From LMUY01 sp965198895 (GTDB lineage Bacteria > Pseudomonadota > Alphaproteobacteria > Acetobacterales > Acetobacteraceae), in contig OZ240676.1 in NCBI GenBank assembly GCA_965198895.1, positions 4,712,001 to 4,776,000 of the forward strand: a stretch of DNA of 64,000 nt, in the 5' to 3' direction. The notes below the pieces were generated by a model. It worked only from the letters and a program-made list of their open reading frames with translations. It had not been told where the DNA came from and did not search any database. Shown piece after piece: positions 33,684 through 42,109 of this stretch (the stretch's first letter is position 1; each line of letters opens with the position of its first letter). Both the position numbers and the translations under genes were made by a program.

Positions 33684-36187
33684 CACGCTGCACGCCGTTC
33701 CGGAAGCGCAAGACGGCGCTGGAGTGCGGCGAGCAATGCCGGCCGGTCGAACTTGCCGATGTACTCGTCGAATCCCGCCTCGTTGCCGCGTGCGACGTCA
33801 GCCTCGTTGCACCGGGCGCTGAGCGCAATGAGGGGCGTACCACTCCATCGGCCGCCTTCGCGCAGGCGCCGGGCGAATTGCAGCCCGTTGATGCCCGGCA
33901 TCTCGACATCGGAAATGATCGCATCGAAACAGGTGGCATCGTGCCCGTCGCGAAGCGCCAGTGCCTTCGAGGCGCTATCGACGGCCGTCACGTGGTAGCC
34001 GGATGCCGACAGGGCCGGCAGCAGGAGCTGCCGGAAGAAGGCGCTATCCTCTACCACGAGCAAGCGGGTGCCGATTTCGGCTTCGGTGGTGCGGGGCGGG
34101 GCGAACCAGTCGTCCCGGCCGCGGGTGAGCCAATGGGCCGTGTCGAGCACGTCGGTGATCTGGCCCAAGATCAAGGCGGTTCCGAGCAGGCCGGGGCGTT
34201 GGGACGTGAGTTCGATCTCGAGCTGATCCTCCACGACGTCCACGATCTCCGCCACGATCAGCCCGACCGAGCGGCCCCGCTCGGAAAAAACCAGCACCGG
34301 AAGCGGATCACCGTCCGGATAGCGGGAGGCGGGGGCCACCAACGGCATGAGGCAGTCCCGATACTGGGTGACCATCTGGCCTTGCCGGATCTGGATCTTG
34401 CCCCGCGCGATGCTCTCGATCCGCGAGACCAGGCCGAGCGGAACGGCAACCAGGTTCTCGGTAGCAGCAAGGCGCACCAACAGCATGGCGGCGCGATCAC
34501 CCGACCGCTGGGTGGCCGGCGGGGGTGGTTTGGAGATGCGGGATTGGATGACGGCCGAGGGTTGTCCGATGGCACGGGAAAGGCCGCTCGGGTCCAGGAT
34601 CATGATCACGGAGCCATCGCCGAGAATGGTGTTGCCGCTGAACACCTGGATGTGGCGCAGCAGACGGGAGGCTGGCTTGACGACGATTTCCTCCGTGTCG
34701 AAAACCTTGTCGACCAGCAGGCCCGCGACCAGGCCACCGAGTTGCGCCACGACGATAGTCATCGGGCCGCCCTTATGGGAGATCGCCTTCAAGCCGAGCA
34801 GCTTCGCCAGCGAGACCAGGGGCAGCAGCTTATCCCGCAGCCGCAGCACCGGAGTATCATCGACATGGTCCACCGCGGGATGAGCTTCATCCTCGTTCGT
34901 GCCGGGTTCCACCCGGACCAGTTCCGCGATGCAGGTCTGCGGCAGCGCGAAACGCTGCCCGCCCGCTTCCAGGACCAGCGCCGAGATGATCGCGAGCGTC
35001 AGCGGGATGCGGGCGGTGAACGTCACGCCGGAGCCTTGCCGGCTGCTCACCTCCACCGTCCCGCCGAGTTGTTCGATGTTGGTCTGCACCACGTCCATCC
35101 CGACCCCTCGCCCTGAGACGGCGGTCACCGAGTCGGCGGTGCTGAGGCCCGGCATGAAGATCAAACGATGCAGCTGCCGCTCGCTCCACGAGGCGACCTC
35201 GGATGCGCCGACAAGCTGCTGCGCGATCGCCCGATCCCGGATCTTTTCGGCCGGTAGCCCGGCGCCGTCATCACCGACCTCGATGACGATGGTGCCGCCT
35301 TCGTGGAAACTGTTCAGCCGGATCGTGCCATGCGCCGGCTTGCCGGCCCGGATGCGTTCAGCCGGCGTCTCGAGCCCGTGATCGGCGCAGTTGCGGACCA
35401 TATGGGCCAGGGGGGCACGGATGAGTTCGAGAACGTGGCGATCGAGTTCGGTATCCTCGCCACGCATATCGATGGCGATCTGCTTGCCCAGCTCCGACGC
35501 CAGATCCCGCACCATGCGGGGAAAATTGCTCCAGGCATGCCGGATGGGCTGCATGCGCGTTTTCATCACGCCTTCCTGAAGGTCGGACGTGAGGTGCGAC
35601 AGGCGCTGCAAAGGCGCATTGAACCGGCTGTCGCCATCGCTCCGCGCGATCTGCAGCAACTGGTTGCGGGTCAGCACGAGTTCGCTGACCAGGGTCATGA
35701 GATGTTCGAGCGTGGCGATGTTCACCCGGATGCTCTGCGTCGCCCGGTTCGTCGCGGCATCCTCGGCCTGGTTGTGAACAGGGACCCGGTCGTCCACGAT
35801 CCCGCTCGCCAGCCTGACGTGCGCCGCCTGTAGCATCTCCAGCAGCGGCGCATCATGCCCGGCGGGCTCGGCGTGATGGACCGTGACGGCGGCCACGATC
35901 TCCTTGATCCGATCGACCGCTGCGAGAACCAGCGTGATGATGGCCGCCGTCGCCGGCCGCTCCGGCTCGCGCAGCGCGCTCAGCAGATCTTCCGTCACGT
36001 GTGCGATCTTCCCGATGCGCGGCACGTTCAGAAAGCCACTCGTCCCCTTGATCGTGTGCACCAGCCGGAACACGACCGCGAGCGTATCGGTGTCCGTGGG
36101 CATGCGCTCGAGCTTGAGCAACGCCTCATCCAGGGCCGCGAGGTTCTCCGTCGTCTCGGCAAGGAAATCGGCGAGTAGTTCGTCCAT
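33683..36187 (-). CDS. cheA: Hybrid CheA histidine kinase with extra CheW-like and receiver domains
   Basis: 834 residues from ATG 36187 (ggag eight bases upstream; GTG 36193 is possible). Order: HPt domain with His44 in RLVHTIKGTSGFL; no clear P2; dimer domain; ATPase with N box MVRNCADHGLET, EVGDDGAGLP and GRGVGMDVV; CheW domain (about 390-530, LTLAIISALVLEAGG); a second CheW-like domain (about 545-690, PLGLVSRIESI); receiver domain (about 710-830) with VVEDSAFFR, DVEMPG and the distal Lys in YIGKFDR. All phosphotransfer residues look intact. The receiver may act as a phosphate sink or internal target. First gene of cheA-cheW-cheY-cheR; chpT lies 53 bases upstream on the same strand. Confidence 0.93.
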   Translation of the reverse strand: MDELLADFLAETTENLAALDEALLKLERMPTDTDTLAVVFRLVHTIKGTSGFLNVPRIGKIAHVTEDLLSALREPERPATAAIITLVLAAVDRIKEIVAAVTVHHAEPAGHDAPLLEMLQAAHVRLASGIVDDRVPVHNQAEDAATNRATQSIRVNIATLEHLMTLVSELVLTRNQLLQIARSDGDSRFNAPLQRLSHLTSDLQEGVMKTRMQPIRHAWSNFPRMVRDLASELGKQIAIDMRGEDTELDRHVLELIRAPLAHMVRNCADHGLETPAERIRAGKPAHGTIRLNSFHEGGTIVIEVGDDGAGLPAEKIRDRAIAQQLVGASEVASWSERQLHRLIFMPGLSTADSVTAVSGRGVGMDVVQTNIEQLGGTVEVSSRQGSGVTFTARIPLTLAIISALVLEAGGQRFALPQTCIAELVRVEPGTNEDEAHPAVDHVDDTPVLRLRDKLLPLVSLAKLLGLKAISHKGGPMTIVVAQLGGLVAGLLVDKVFDTEEIVVKPASRLLRHIQVFSGNTILGDGSVIMILDPSGLSRAIGQPSAVIQSRISKPPPPATQRSGDRAAMLLVRLAATENLVAVPLGLVSRIESIARGKIQIRQGQMVTQYRDCLMPLVAPASRYPDGDPLPVLVFSERGRSVGLIVAEIVDVVEDQLEIELTSQRPGLLGTALILGQITDVLDTAHWLTRGRDDWFAPPRTTEAEIGTRLLVVEDSAFFRQLLLPALSASGYHVTAVDSASKALALRDGHDATCFDAIISDVEMPGINGLQFARRLREGGRWSGTPLIALSARCNEADVARGNEAGFDEYIGKFDRPALLAALQRRLALPERRAA

Positions 36188-36239
36188 CCACACGCTCCGG
36201 ATATCGCCGGATCATACGGTGGCAGTTCCGAAGATAAGG

Positions 36240-36899
36240 TTAACCGGGAGCGAGCAGCAGACGGGGCGCGCTCGTCGGGCCGTGGGTCACGGCCGTCAGG
36301 AACGACAGGCGTAGCCCGGCGGCGTGGGCCAACCGCGCGGTCAACGGCATCTGCACCGTACGCGGATCGCTCGCGGGGGACGACGGCGGATCGAGCAGCG
36401 CACCTGCGAGCCCAGCATCCCAGCGGACGGAGCGGCCTTCCACCGTCAGGATGATCCCGGACGCGGGCTCGCCCGATAACGCCACGACGCCGCCACTCGG
36501 CAACGCCTCCGCTCCCAGCATGAGCAAGTTCAGCAGGATGCGGGCGAACGGTCCGTCGAACGGGCCGGGCGAAAGCTCGTCCAGCTTCGCCTTGACCCGG
36601 CCCGGCAGTCCCGCCGCCAAATCGCCCAGTCGCGAGCGGTTCATCGGGCCGCAATCCCCAGCCCAGGCCGCGCGCAGCAACTGCAGCCGGTTGATCATGT
36701 ACGTGGCCGATTCGCCGGCAAGGGCGAGCGCCTCCTCGGCCTGCTCCGGCTCCTCGTGCGCGAGTTCCAAAGTTCCAGAAAGCGTGCCGAGCGGGCTGCT
36801 GATGTCATGGCATAAGCGGGCACATAGCGCCGAGGCAAGCTCTAGACACATACGATCGTGTTGTAATAAGGCGTCCATGGATATCACTACCATGGTCAT
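36240..36899 (-). CDS. chpT: Histidine phosphotransferase ChpT
   Basis: 219 residues. The phospho-acceptor helix LCARLCHDISSPLGTLSG matches the ChpT pattern (Ala-Arg-Leu-Cys-His-Asp ... Ser-Pro), and the degenerate ATPase-like domain shows RILLNLLMLGAEALPSGGVV, also typical. In Caulobacter, ChpT relays phosphate from CckA to CtrA and CpdR and so sets cell-cycle and motility gene expression. Possible starts: 36899, 36893 and 36878; the family N-terminus suits the last. It sits upstream of the che operon on the same strand and is divergent from DUF3553. Placement beside a hybrid CheA is notable but the link is inference. Confidence 0.85.
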   Translation of the reverse strand: MTMVVISMDALLQHDRMCLELASALCARLCHDISSPLGTLSGTLELAHEEPEQAEEALALAGESATYMINRLQLLRAAWAGDCGPMNRSRLGDLAAGLPGRVKAKLDELSPGPFDGPFARILLNLLMLGAEALPSGGVVALSGEPASGIILTVEGRSVRWDAGLAGALLDPPSSPASDPRTVQMPLTARLAHAAGLRLSFLTAVTHGPTSAPRLLLAPG

Positions 36900-36966
36900 C
36901 GCCCAGGTCCAGGTGCGGGACGCAAATGCAACCGGCCTGTGTCACCGAAGTTGGAGGATCGTGGCG

Positions 36967-37152
36967 ATGTTCAACTCCCATATCGAGCCAGGCCAACTCG
37001 TCGTGCACCCTCAGCAGCGGGATTGGGGTGTGGGCCAGGTGCAATCCGCCATCGACGACCGGATCACGGTCAATTTTCCCCATGCGGGGAAGGTCCTGAT
37101 CAATGCGCGCGTCGTCAGCCTCGAAATCGTCCAGTCGGCACCGCGGGATTGA
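36967..37152 (+). CDS. DUF3553 small protein
   Basis: 61 residues, starting ATG 36967 with ggagg (36954-36958) upstream. It matches DUF3553: IEPGQLVVHPQQRDWGVGQVQ followed by RITVNFPHAGKVLI. The fold resembles a small SH3/Tudor-like barrel as in CarD/UvrD C-terminal domains, which bind RNA polymerase. The function is unproved. It is divergent from chpT and 40 bases upstream of moaA. Confidence 0.85.
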   Translation: MFNSHIEPGQLVVHPQQRDWGVGQVQSAIDDRITVNFPHAGKVLINARVVSLEIVQSAPRD

Positions 37153-37192
37153 TCGGCCGGCTCTTGAACCCATCGCCCGTCCCGCCGACAGT

Positions 37193-38251
37193 ATGACCAT
37201 GTTCGAAAACGCTGCTCTCCAACCTTTGGCGCCCTCTCCTTTGGCGCCCCCGCTTCCGGCGCAGAGTGTGATTGACCCATACGGCAGGTCCATCAGCTAT
37301 CTTCGCGTGTCGGTCACCGATCGCTGCGACCTCCGCTGCGTCTACTGCATGGCGGAGGATATGACCTTCCTGCCTCGTGCCGATGTGCTGACGCTCGAGG
37401 AGTTGGACCGTCTCTGCGGTACCTTCGTCCGCCTGGGCGTGCGTAAGTTGCGGATCACCGGCGGCGAGCCGCTGGTCCGGCGGGATGTCATGACGCTTTT
37501 CCGTTCACTGGGCGAAAGGCTCGGCCACGGGCTGGACGAGCTGACGCTGACCACGAACGGCACCCAACTCGTGCGGTTTGCCCCCGAATTGTATGCGGCC
37601 GGGGTGCGGCGTGTGAATGTCAGCCTGGATACGCTGTCGCCCGAGACCTTCGCCCGGATCACCCGCTGGGGGCGCATCGATAAGACGCTGGCCGGCATCC
37701 GCGCCGCCAAGGCCGCCGGGCTGGCGGTGAAGTTGAACGCCGTGGCGCTGAAGGGCGTGAACGAGGACGAACTCGACGACATGGTGGCCTGGTGTGGCCG
37801 CGAAGGGCTCGACCTGACGCTGATCGAGACGATGCCGATGGGTGACGTCGCCGACCGGGCGGACCAATACCTGCCGCTGTCGGTGGCGCGGGCCAGGTTG
37901 CGGCGGCGCTGGACCCTGACCGAGACTGGCTATCGAACGGGTGGCCCGGCGCGGTATTTCGATGTGGCGGAGACGGGGCGGCGCCTGGGGTTCATCACGC
38001 CAATGACCCACAATTTCTGCGAGAGCTGCAATCGCGTGCGTTTGACCTGCACTGGCACGCTGTTCATGTGCCTGGGCCAGGACGATGCCGCCGACTTGCG
38101 GGCGGTGCTGCGGAGCGGGGCGACCGAGGCCGAGATGGAGGCTGCGATCCGCGAGGCCATCAGCCGCAAACCGCGTGGGCACGATTTCATCATCGATCGC
38201 CGGCAGCCCCGCGCAGCCGTGGGCCGCACCATGAGCCTTACAGGCGGCTGA
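37193..38251 (+). CDS. moaA: GTP 3',8-cyclase MoaA (molybdopterin synthesis)
   Basis: 352 residues from ATG 37193 (ATG 37199 is possible). A radical-SAM enzyme that turns GTP into 3',8-cyclo-GTP, the first step of molybdenum cofactor synthesis. The SAM cluster is TDRCDLRCVYCMAED (Cys-X3-Cys-X2-Cys), followed by RITGGEPLVRRD. The second cluster is FCESCNRVRLTCTGTLFMC (Cys-X2-Cys-X13-Cys). It ends in Gly-Gly (SLTGG), required for activity in characterised MoaA. The N-terminal 25 residues are a Pro/Ala-rich extension. No other moa gene is adjacent. Confidence 0.96.
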   Translation: MTMFENAALQPLAPSPLAPPLPAQSVIDPYGRSISYLRVSVTDRCDLRCVYCMAEDMTFLPRADVLTLEELDRLCGTFVRLGVRKLRITGGEPLVRRDVMTLFRSLGERLGHGLDELTLTTNGTQLVRFAPELYAAGVRRVNVSLDTLSPETFARITRWGRIDKTLAGIRAAKAAGLAVKLNAVALKGVNEDELDDMVAWCGREGLDLTLIETMPMGDVADRADQYLPLSVARARLRRRWTLTETGYRTGGPARYFDVAETGRRLGFITPMTHNFCESCNRVRLTCTGTLFMCLGQDDAADLRAVLRSGATEAEMEAAIREAISRKPRGHDFIIDRRQPRAAVGRTMSLTGG

Positions 38252-38256
38252 CACGA

Positions 38257-38285
38257 AAAAGGCCGGCCCTTGCGGACCGGCCTTT
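38257..38285. terminator. Rho-independent terminator, bidirectional
   Basis: Hairpin aaaaggccggccc-ttgc-ggaccggccttt: ggccgg (38261-38266) pairs with ccggcc (38277-38282), extended by A-T pairs. On the minus strand it is followed by a run of five T, on the plus strand by three. It ends moaA and, more strongly, the convergent small secreted protein gene. Confidence 0.82.
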
Positions 38286-38304
38286 CGTCACCGATCTGGC
38301 CGAA

Positions 38305-38682
38305 TTAGCTGTGCGGGCGCGCGACGCCGCCATGGATCTGCGCGTAGCGGTAGTCGCCCTGCTGGGCATACCAGCGGTCGACGGACTGCGCCTGCTCATA
38401 GGCCTGCGTGCCGTTCTCGAACCCGACCGGCAGCCCGTTGGCAGTTTGAACCGGGCCATTCTGGCCGTTCTCCGGCAGGGTCGGCTCACCGAGCGACTGG
38501 AAGGAGAGGGCAGGGTTTGCGGCGGGATATTGCTGGTTGCCGGTCTCTGCGGGTGAGCCGGACGAATTCGCGACCTGCGTTCCGGTGAGGAACTGGTCCG
38601 AACGCTGACCCTCGCCGGCAAAGGCCGTCGTCGCGAGGCTAAGCGCCGCAACCGCGGTTACGATCATGATCTTGGTGTTCAT
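38305..38682 (-). CDS. Small secreted hypothetical protein
   Basis: 125 residues with a clear Sec signal (IMIVTAVAALSLATTAFA; cleavage near residue 22). The mature part is Asn/Gln/Gly/Ser-rich and probably flexible: GTQVANSSGSPAETGNQQYP, then SVDRWYAQQGDYRYAQIHGG near the end. No Cys. No family recognised. It is monocistronic, ends at the shared terminator and has about 200 bases upstream with no gene. Confidence 0.7.
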   Translation of the reverse strand: MNTKIMIVTAVAALSLATTAFAGEGQRSDQFLTGTQVANSSGSPAETGNQQYPAANPALSFQSLGEPTLPENGQNGPVQTANGLPVGFENGTQAYEQAQSVDRWYAQQGDYRYAQIHGGVARPHS

Positions 38683-38886
38683 TGTCTAAAGTCCTCTGGA
38701 GAAGAGGTCCGTCTGTGCATGGCGGGCCGATTGCCGGGGGCGAGAACGTCGCCCTCATCCGACGGCGCTCAACTATTCACTCCAGGCCTAGGCGGAAATG
38801 CCGCATCTCACCTATCTTTAATGCAAACGGCGCATAGGTCGGCAGGGAACCATATTGCAGTGCAGCATCCGTGCGGTTGCGGGCGT

Positions 38887-39732
38887 TCAGCGGCCTCCGT
38901 TCAGGGCATCGGCGAGGCTGGTGGTAGCACTGCCGCGGGTAGCCGGCTTGGGTTGGCTGGGCCCTGGCGCCCAACCTGTCATCATCGCCAGGCGCAGCGT
39001 TGCGCGGGCGCGGCCGTCGTCGGTCGGCAACCGGGCCAAAGCCGCCGGGAACAGCGCGCGCGGGGGTATTCGGCGGTCCCGCAAGGCGACGGCATTGGTC
39101 TCGCCGGCAGCTTGTAGATCCCGCAGCAATTCGAGCGGGTCATTATAGAGCAACGTGATGCTGTCGGTGTCGGCCACCGGCAGCGCGAAGCCGGCCCGTT
39201 GCAGCAGCCCGGCACAGTCGGCCAACCCAGCGAACGGGGCGACGCGCGGGCTCGCACCGCTGGTGAGGTCGGCCTCGGCCTCGGCCAGCGCCGTCCGGAG
39301 TTCGCCCAATGTGCCGAGGGCCGGTAGACTGGCCAACAGCAGCCCGTCGGGGTGCATCGCGGTGCGCAGCTGGATCAAGGCGCCGGGCAGGTCGTTGCAA
39401 AAATGCAGTGAGAGGTTCGCGACCACCAGGTCGAAGCTGGCGGGGGCGAAGGGCAGCCACTCCGGGTCGCCCACCACCGCCCCGTCCAGCCGCGCCATCG
39501 CGGGCGAGAGTTCGCAACTGACCGTCTCGATGCCGCGGGCGCGGAGCCGGGGCGCCACCTGGCCGCGGCCGCCCACATCGAGCGCGCGGGTGAAGCGCCG
39601 GGTCGTGTCGTCCAGCCGGTCGAGCAGGCGGTCCGCGACCTCGGCCAGGATCGGCCGCACCCGTTCGACGCGCCCGGCCGCGCGGTCGCGATGCAGGCGG
39701 ACGGCGCGGGAGTCGAAAATGGCATCGGTCAT
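38887..39732 (-). CDS. SAM-dependent methyltransferase-fold protein (BioC/NDUFAF5-like)
   Basis: 281 residues from ATG 39732 (39741 also possible). IFDSRAVRLHRDRAAGR at the start and a class I SAM fold: RALDVGGRGQVAPRLRARG, PFAPASFDLVVANLSLHFCNDLPGAL and LLLASLPALGTLGELRTALAEAE match the alphaproteobacterial relatives of mitochondrial NDUFAF5, which hydroxylates an arginine of complex I. The C-terminal YNDPLELLRDLQAAGETNAV is also typical. It is divergent from comF, a common arrangement in alphaproteobacteria. BioC (malonyl-ACP methyltransferase) is the other option; no biotin genes are nearby. Confidence 0.8.
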   Translation of the reverse strand: MTDAIFDSRAVRLHRDRAAGRVERVRPILAEVADRLLDRLDDTTRRFTRALDVGGRGQVAPRLRARGIETVSCELSPAMARLDGAVVGDPEWLPFAPASFDLVVANLSLHFCNDLPGALIQLRTAMHPDGLLLASLPALGTLGELRTALAEAEADLTSGASPRVAPFAGLADCAGLLQRAGFALPVADTDSITLLYNDPLELLRDLQAAGETNAVALRDRRIPPRALFPAALARLPTDDGRARATLRLAMMTGWAPGPSQPKPATRGSATTSLADALNGGR

Positions 39733-39818
39733 TCCCGGCATGTGCGACGGCAATCCTGCGCTGCCAAGGTCATACATCCACATGGACGAGACATGCCGCC
39801 GGCGCGTAGCCTCATGGT

Positions 39819-40604
39819 ATGTCGGGTCTCATTCGAACCGTGGCGATCGGTCGATCCTGGCTGGCGCGTGCCGCCATGCTGGGCCTGGATTTCGCCCTGC
39901 CGCCGCGTTGCCTGACCTGCGACGCCGCTGTCGAGGCACCGGGCCGGCTGTGCACGGCCTGTTTCCGTGCGACCGGCTTCGTGACCGAACCATGCTGCGA
40001 CCGCTGCGGCACGCCGTTCCGGCATGCCGGGCAAGGCGGGCTGACCCGGCAGTGCGTGCAGTGCACCGACGATCCGCCGCCTTGGAGCCGCGGCCGGGCG
40101 GCGTTGCGGTATGACGACCAGGCCCGCCGTATCATCCTGCCGTTGAAGCATGCCGACCGGGTGGACGTGGCGCCCGCGCTCGGCCGCCACATGGCCCGTG
40201 TGGGTGCGGCGCTGCTGCAATCGGCCGATCTTCTCGTTCCGGTCCCGCTGCATCGGCGACGGCTGCTGGCCCGCCGCTACAACCAATCGGCGCTGTTGGC
40301 GCAGGTGATCGGGCGCGTCGCGGGACGGCCCGTGGTGCCGGATGCGCTGCGTCGCGTGCGGCCCACCGCGTCCCTCGGGGAGAAGAGCCGGCGCGAGCGA
40401 GCCGAGGCCGTCGAGGGCGCTTTCGCCGTGCGTCCCACCCGCGCGGCGGACATCGCCGGCCGGCGTGTGCTGCTGATCGACGACGTGCTGACCACGGGGG
40501 CGACCGCTGGCGCCTGCACCCGCGCCTTGCTGGCCGGGGGGGCGGCGAGGGTGGAACTGCTGGTCGGCGCCCGGGCCACCTTGCCGGATGAAGGGTTGTC
40601 TTGA
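39819..40604 (+). CDS. ComF family phosphoribosyltransferase-like protein
   Basis: 261 residues. N-terminal double zinc ribbon with Cys pairs (PPRCLTCDA, RLCTACF, CCDRCGTPF, QCVQC), then a type I phosphoribosyltransferase domain: YDDQARRIILPLKHADRVD, PVPLHRRRLLARRYNQSALLA and the PRPP loop RVLLIDDVLTTGATAGA. ComF is needed for DNA uptake in competent bacteria, but in most species the reaction is unknown. Conserved position before grxC. Confidence 0.9.
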   Translation: MSGLIRTVAIGRSWLARAAMLGLDFALPPRCLTCDAAVEAPGRLCTACFRATGFVTEPCCDRCGTPFRHAGQGGLTRQCVQCTDDPPPWSRGRAALRYDDQARRIILPLKHADRVDVAPALGRHMARVGAALLQSADLLVPVPLHRRRLLARRYNQSALLAQVIGRVAGRPVVPDALRRVRPTASLGEKSRRERAEAVEGAFAVRPTRAADIAGRRVLLIDDVLTTGATAGACTRALLAGGAARVELLVGARATLPDEGLS

Positions 40605-40656
40605 CCGCGAAGGATCGCCATTGGTTTGGATAGCGCTTCGAAGGAACACCGAGCCC

Positions 40657-40914
40657 GTGCCTCGCATCGAGATCTACACTCAGCCGTGGTGCCCGTATTG
40701 CTCCCGGGCGGTCAATTTGCTGACGAAGAAGGGCATTGCATTCGAGGAGATCGATGCGCCGCACGGGTCGGCCGAGCGGGCGCAGGCCGTGCAGCGCTCC
40801 GGCGGGCGAACATCGGTACCGCAGATCTTTGTCGGCGAGACCCATGTGGGTGGATGCGACGACCTGATGGCGCTGGAGCGGGCGGGCAAGCTGGACGCGC
40901 TGCTGGCGGCCTGA
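40657..40914 (+). CDS. grxC: Glutaredoxin 3 (GrxC)
   Basis: 85 residues from GTG 40657; earlier in-frame starts lengthen it without homology. Thioredoxin fold with the redox pair in TQPWCPYCSRAV, cis-proline in RTSVPQIFVG, and GGCDDLMALERAGKL, the glutathione-binding end. It reduces disulfides with glutathione. It lies between comF and DUF1178 as in many alphaproteobacteria. Its stop shares a base with the DUF1178 start. Confidence 0.93.
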   Translation: MPRIEIYTQPWCPYCSRAVNLLTKKGIAFEEIDAPHGSAERAQAVQRSGGRTSVPQIFVGETHVGGCDDLMALERAGKLDALLAA

Positions 40915-41384
40915 TGATCCATTACCAGTTGCGGTGCGGCACCGGCCACGCGTTCGATGGCTGGTTCCGCGACAGTTCTGCGTTCGAGCAGCAAACGGCG
41001 GCCGGCTACACCACGTGCCCGGTTTGCGGCGTGTCCGATGTGAAGCGTGCGCTGATGGCGCCGGCGCTGGGCAAAAAGGGCCGCAAGCCACCCGCCCAGC
41101 TCGAGACCACCGCCATCGCCGCGCCGGAGCCGCCGCCCGGCCCGGTTGCCGGGGGCGAGCTGCCGGACGGGATGCGGGCGATGCTGCAGAAACTGCGGGC
41201 CGAGATCGAGAAGAAATGCGACTACGTCGGCAACGAGTTCGCCGCCGAGGCGCGCCGCATTCACTCGGGCGAGAGTGAGAAGCGCGGCATTTATGGCGAG
41301 GCCTCACCCGAAGACGCCGAAAGCCTGGCTGATGACGGAATCGACGTGTCGCAGATCCCCTGGGTGCCAAGGGCCGACGGTTAG
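40914..41384 (+). CDS. DUF1178 family zinc-ribbon protein
   Basis: 156 residues from the ATG sharing a base with the grxC stop (TGATG). Zinc-ribbon-like N-terminus: IHYQLRCGTGHAFDGWFRDSSAFEQQ and CPVCGVSDVKRALMAP. A Pro-rich linker leads to a helical part (LRAEIEKKCDYVGNEFAAEARRIHSGE). The function is unknown; it follows grxC in many alphaproteobacteria. The carbon-nitrogen hydrolase gene that often lies between them is absent. Confidence 0.9.
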   Translation: MIHYQLRCGTGHAFDGWFRDSSAFEQQTAAGYTTCPVCGVSDVKRALMAPALGKKGRKPPAQLETTAIAAPEPPPGPVAGGELPDGMRAMLQKLRAEIEKKCDYVGNEFAAEARRIHSGESEKRGIYGEASPEDAESLADDGIDVSQIPWVPRADG

Positions 41385-41404
41385 TAGAACGCCTTCACAC
41401 AACC

Positions 41405-41433
41405 AAGGCCGCACGCGACGGTCATGCGGCCTT
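41405..41433. terminator. Hairpin between convergent DUF1178 and ABC permease genes
   Basis: aaggccgca (41405-41413) pairs perfectly with tgcggcctt (41425-41433), loop 11 bases. It overlaps the last codons of the permease. No T-run follows, so a terminator role is tentative. Confidence 0.4.
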
Positions 41434-42102
41434 GACGGTGATGCGTCGTTCGATCCGCATGTGCCGTTCCAGCGCGCGGACGCCCAGGCTCGCCGGGTAG
41501 CTGATCAGTAGGTAGATCACGAAGATGAAGCTGTAGATCTGCAAGTATCGGAAGTTCTCGGCAGCGAGTAATTGGCCGCGAAACAGCAACTCGCCGATGG
41601 AAATGGTCGAGACCAAGGCAGTGTCCTTGAACAGCGAAATGAAGTAGCCGCCGATAGGGGGGATCACGATGCGCAGCGCCTGCGGCAGGATCACGTGCGG
41701 CATATACACCCGGCCCCGCATGCCGAGCGCCCGCGCTGCCTCCCACTGGCCGTGGTCGACGGCCACGATACCGGCGCGGATGACCTCGCTGAGATAGGCG
41801 CCGTAATTGATACCCAGCCCCAGGATCCCCGCCGCCAGCGCCGTCAGACGGATGCCGAAGAATGGGAAGACATAGAAAATGTAGAACAGCTGCAGCAGCA
41901 GCGGTGAGCCTCGGATGATTTCCACGAACACCGCCGCCGGCATGGATAGCCAGCGGCGGCGGGGATCGAGCCGGGCCAGGGCCAGCGCAAGCCCGATCAC
42001 CAGGGCCAGCGCCATGCCGGTAAACGTCAGCAGGACGGTAAGCTGCAGCCCGGCCCACAAATCGGGCCACCATTCGGCATACTCGCCGATCAACTCCCGC
42101 AT
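41422..42102 (-). CDS. Polar amino-acid ABC transporter permease (HisM type)
   Basis: 226 residues with about five membrane helices. The inner-membrane permease signature is GMRGRVYMPHVILPQALRIVIPPIGG (EAA-type loop); the start GLQLTVLLTFTGMALALVIGLALALAR and the end LLISYPASLGVRALERHMR are typical of the His/Glu/Asp permease family. It lies 7 bases after the binding-protein gene on the same strand. No ATPase gene is adjacent, so an ATPase encoded elsewhere is needed. Confidence 0.92.
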   Translation of the reverse strand: MRELIGEYAEWWPDLWAGLQLTVLLTFTGMALALVIGLALALARLDPRRRWLSMPAAVFVEIIRGSPLLLQLFYIFYVFPFFGIRLTALAAGILGLGINYGAYLSEVIRAGIVAVDHGQWEAARALGMRGRVYMPHVILPQALRIVIPPIGGYFISLFKDTALVSTISIGELLFRGQLLAAENFRYLQIYSFIFVIYLLISYPASLGVRALERHMRIERRITVKAA

Positions 42103-42109
42103 CAGCGGG

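Noticed and set aside
32842..33939. A long minus-strand frame extending cheY upstream to 365 codons
   Set aside because: The upstream 240 codons overlap cheW and the end of cheA in other frames and lack motifs. CheY begins at the ATG overlapping the cheW stop.
37153..37192. Molybdenum-cofactor riboswitch upstream of moaA
   Set aside because: The gap after DUF3553 is only 40 bases, too short for the known Moco RNA motif.
38840..38880. Possible EcfG-type general-stress promoter (ggaac ... cgtg) on the plus strand
   Set aside because: Spacing and the second box fit poorly, and it points into the 3' end of a minus-strand gene.
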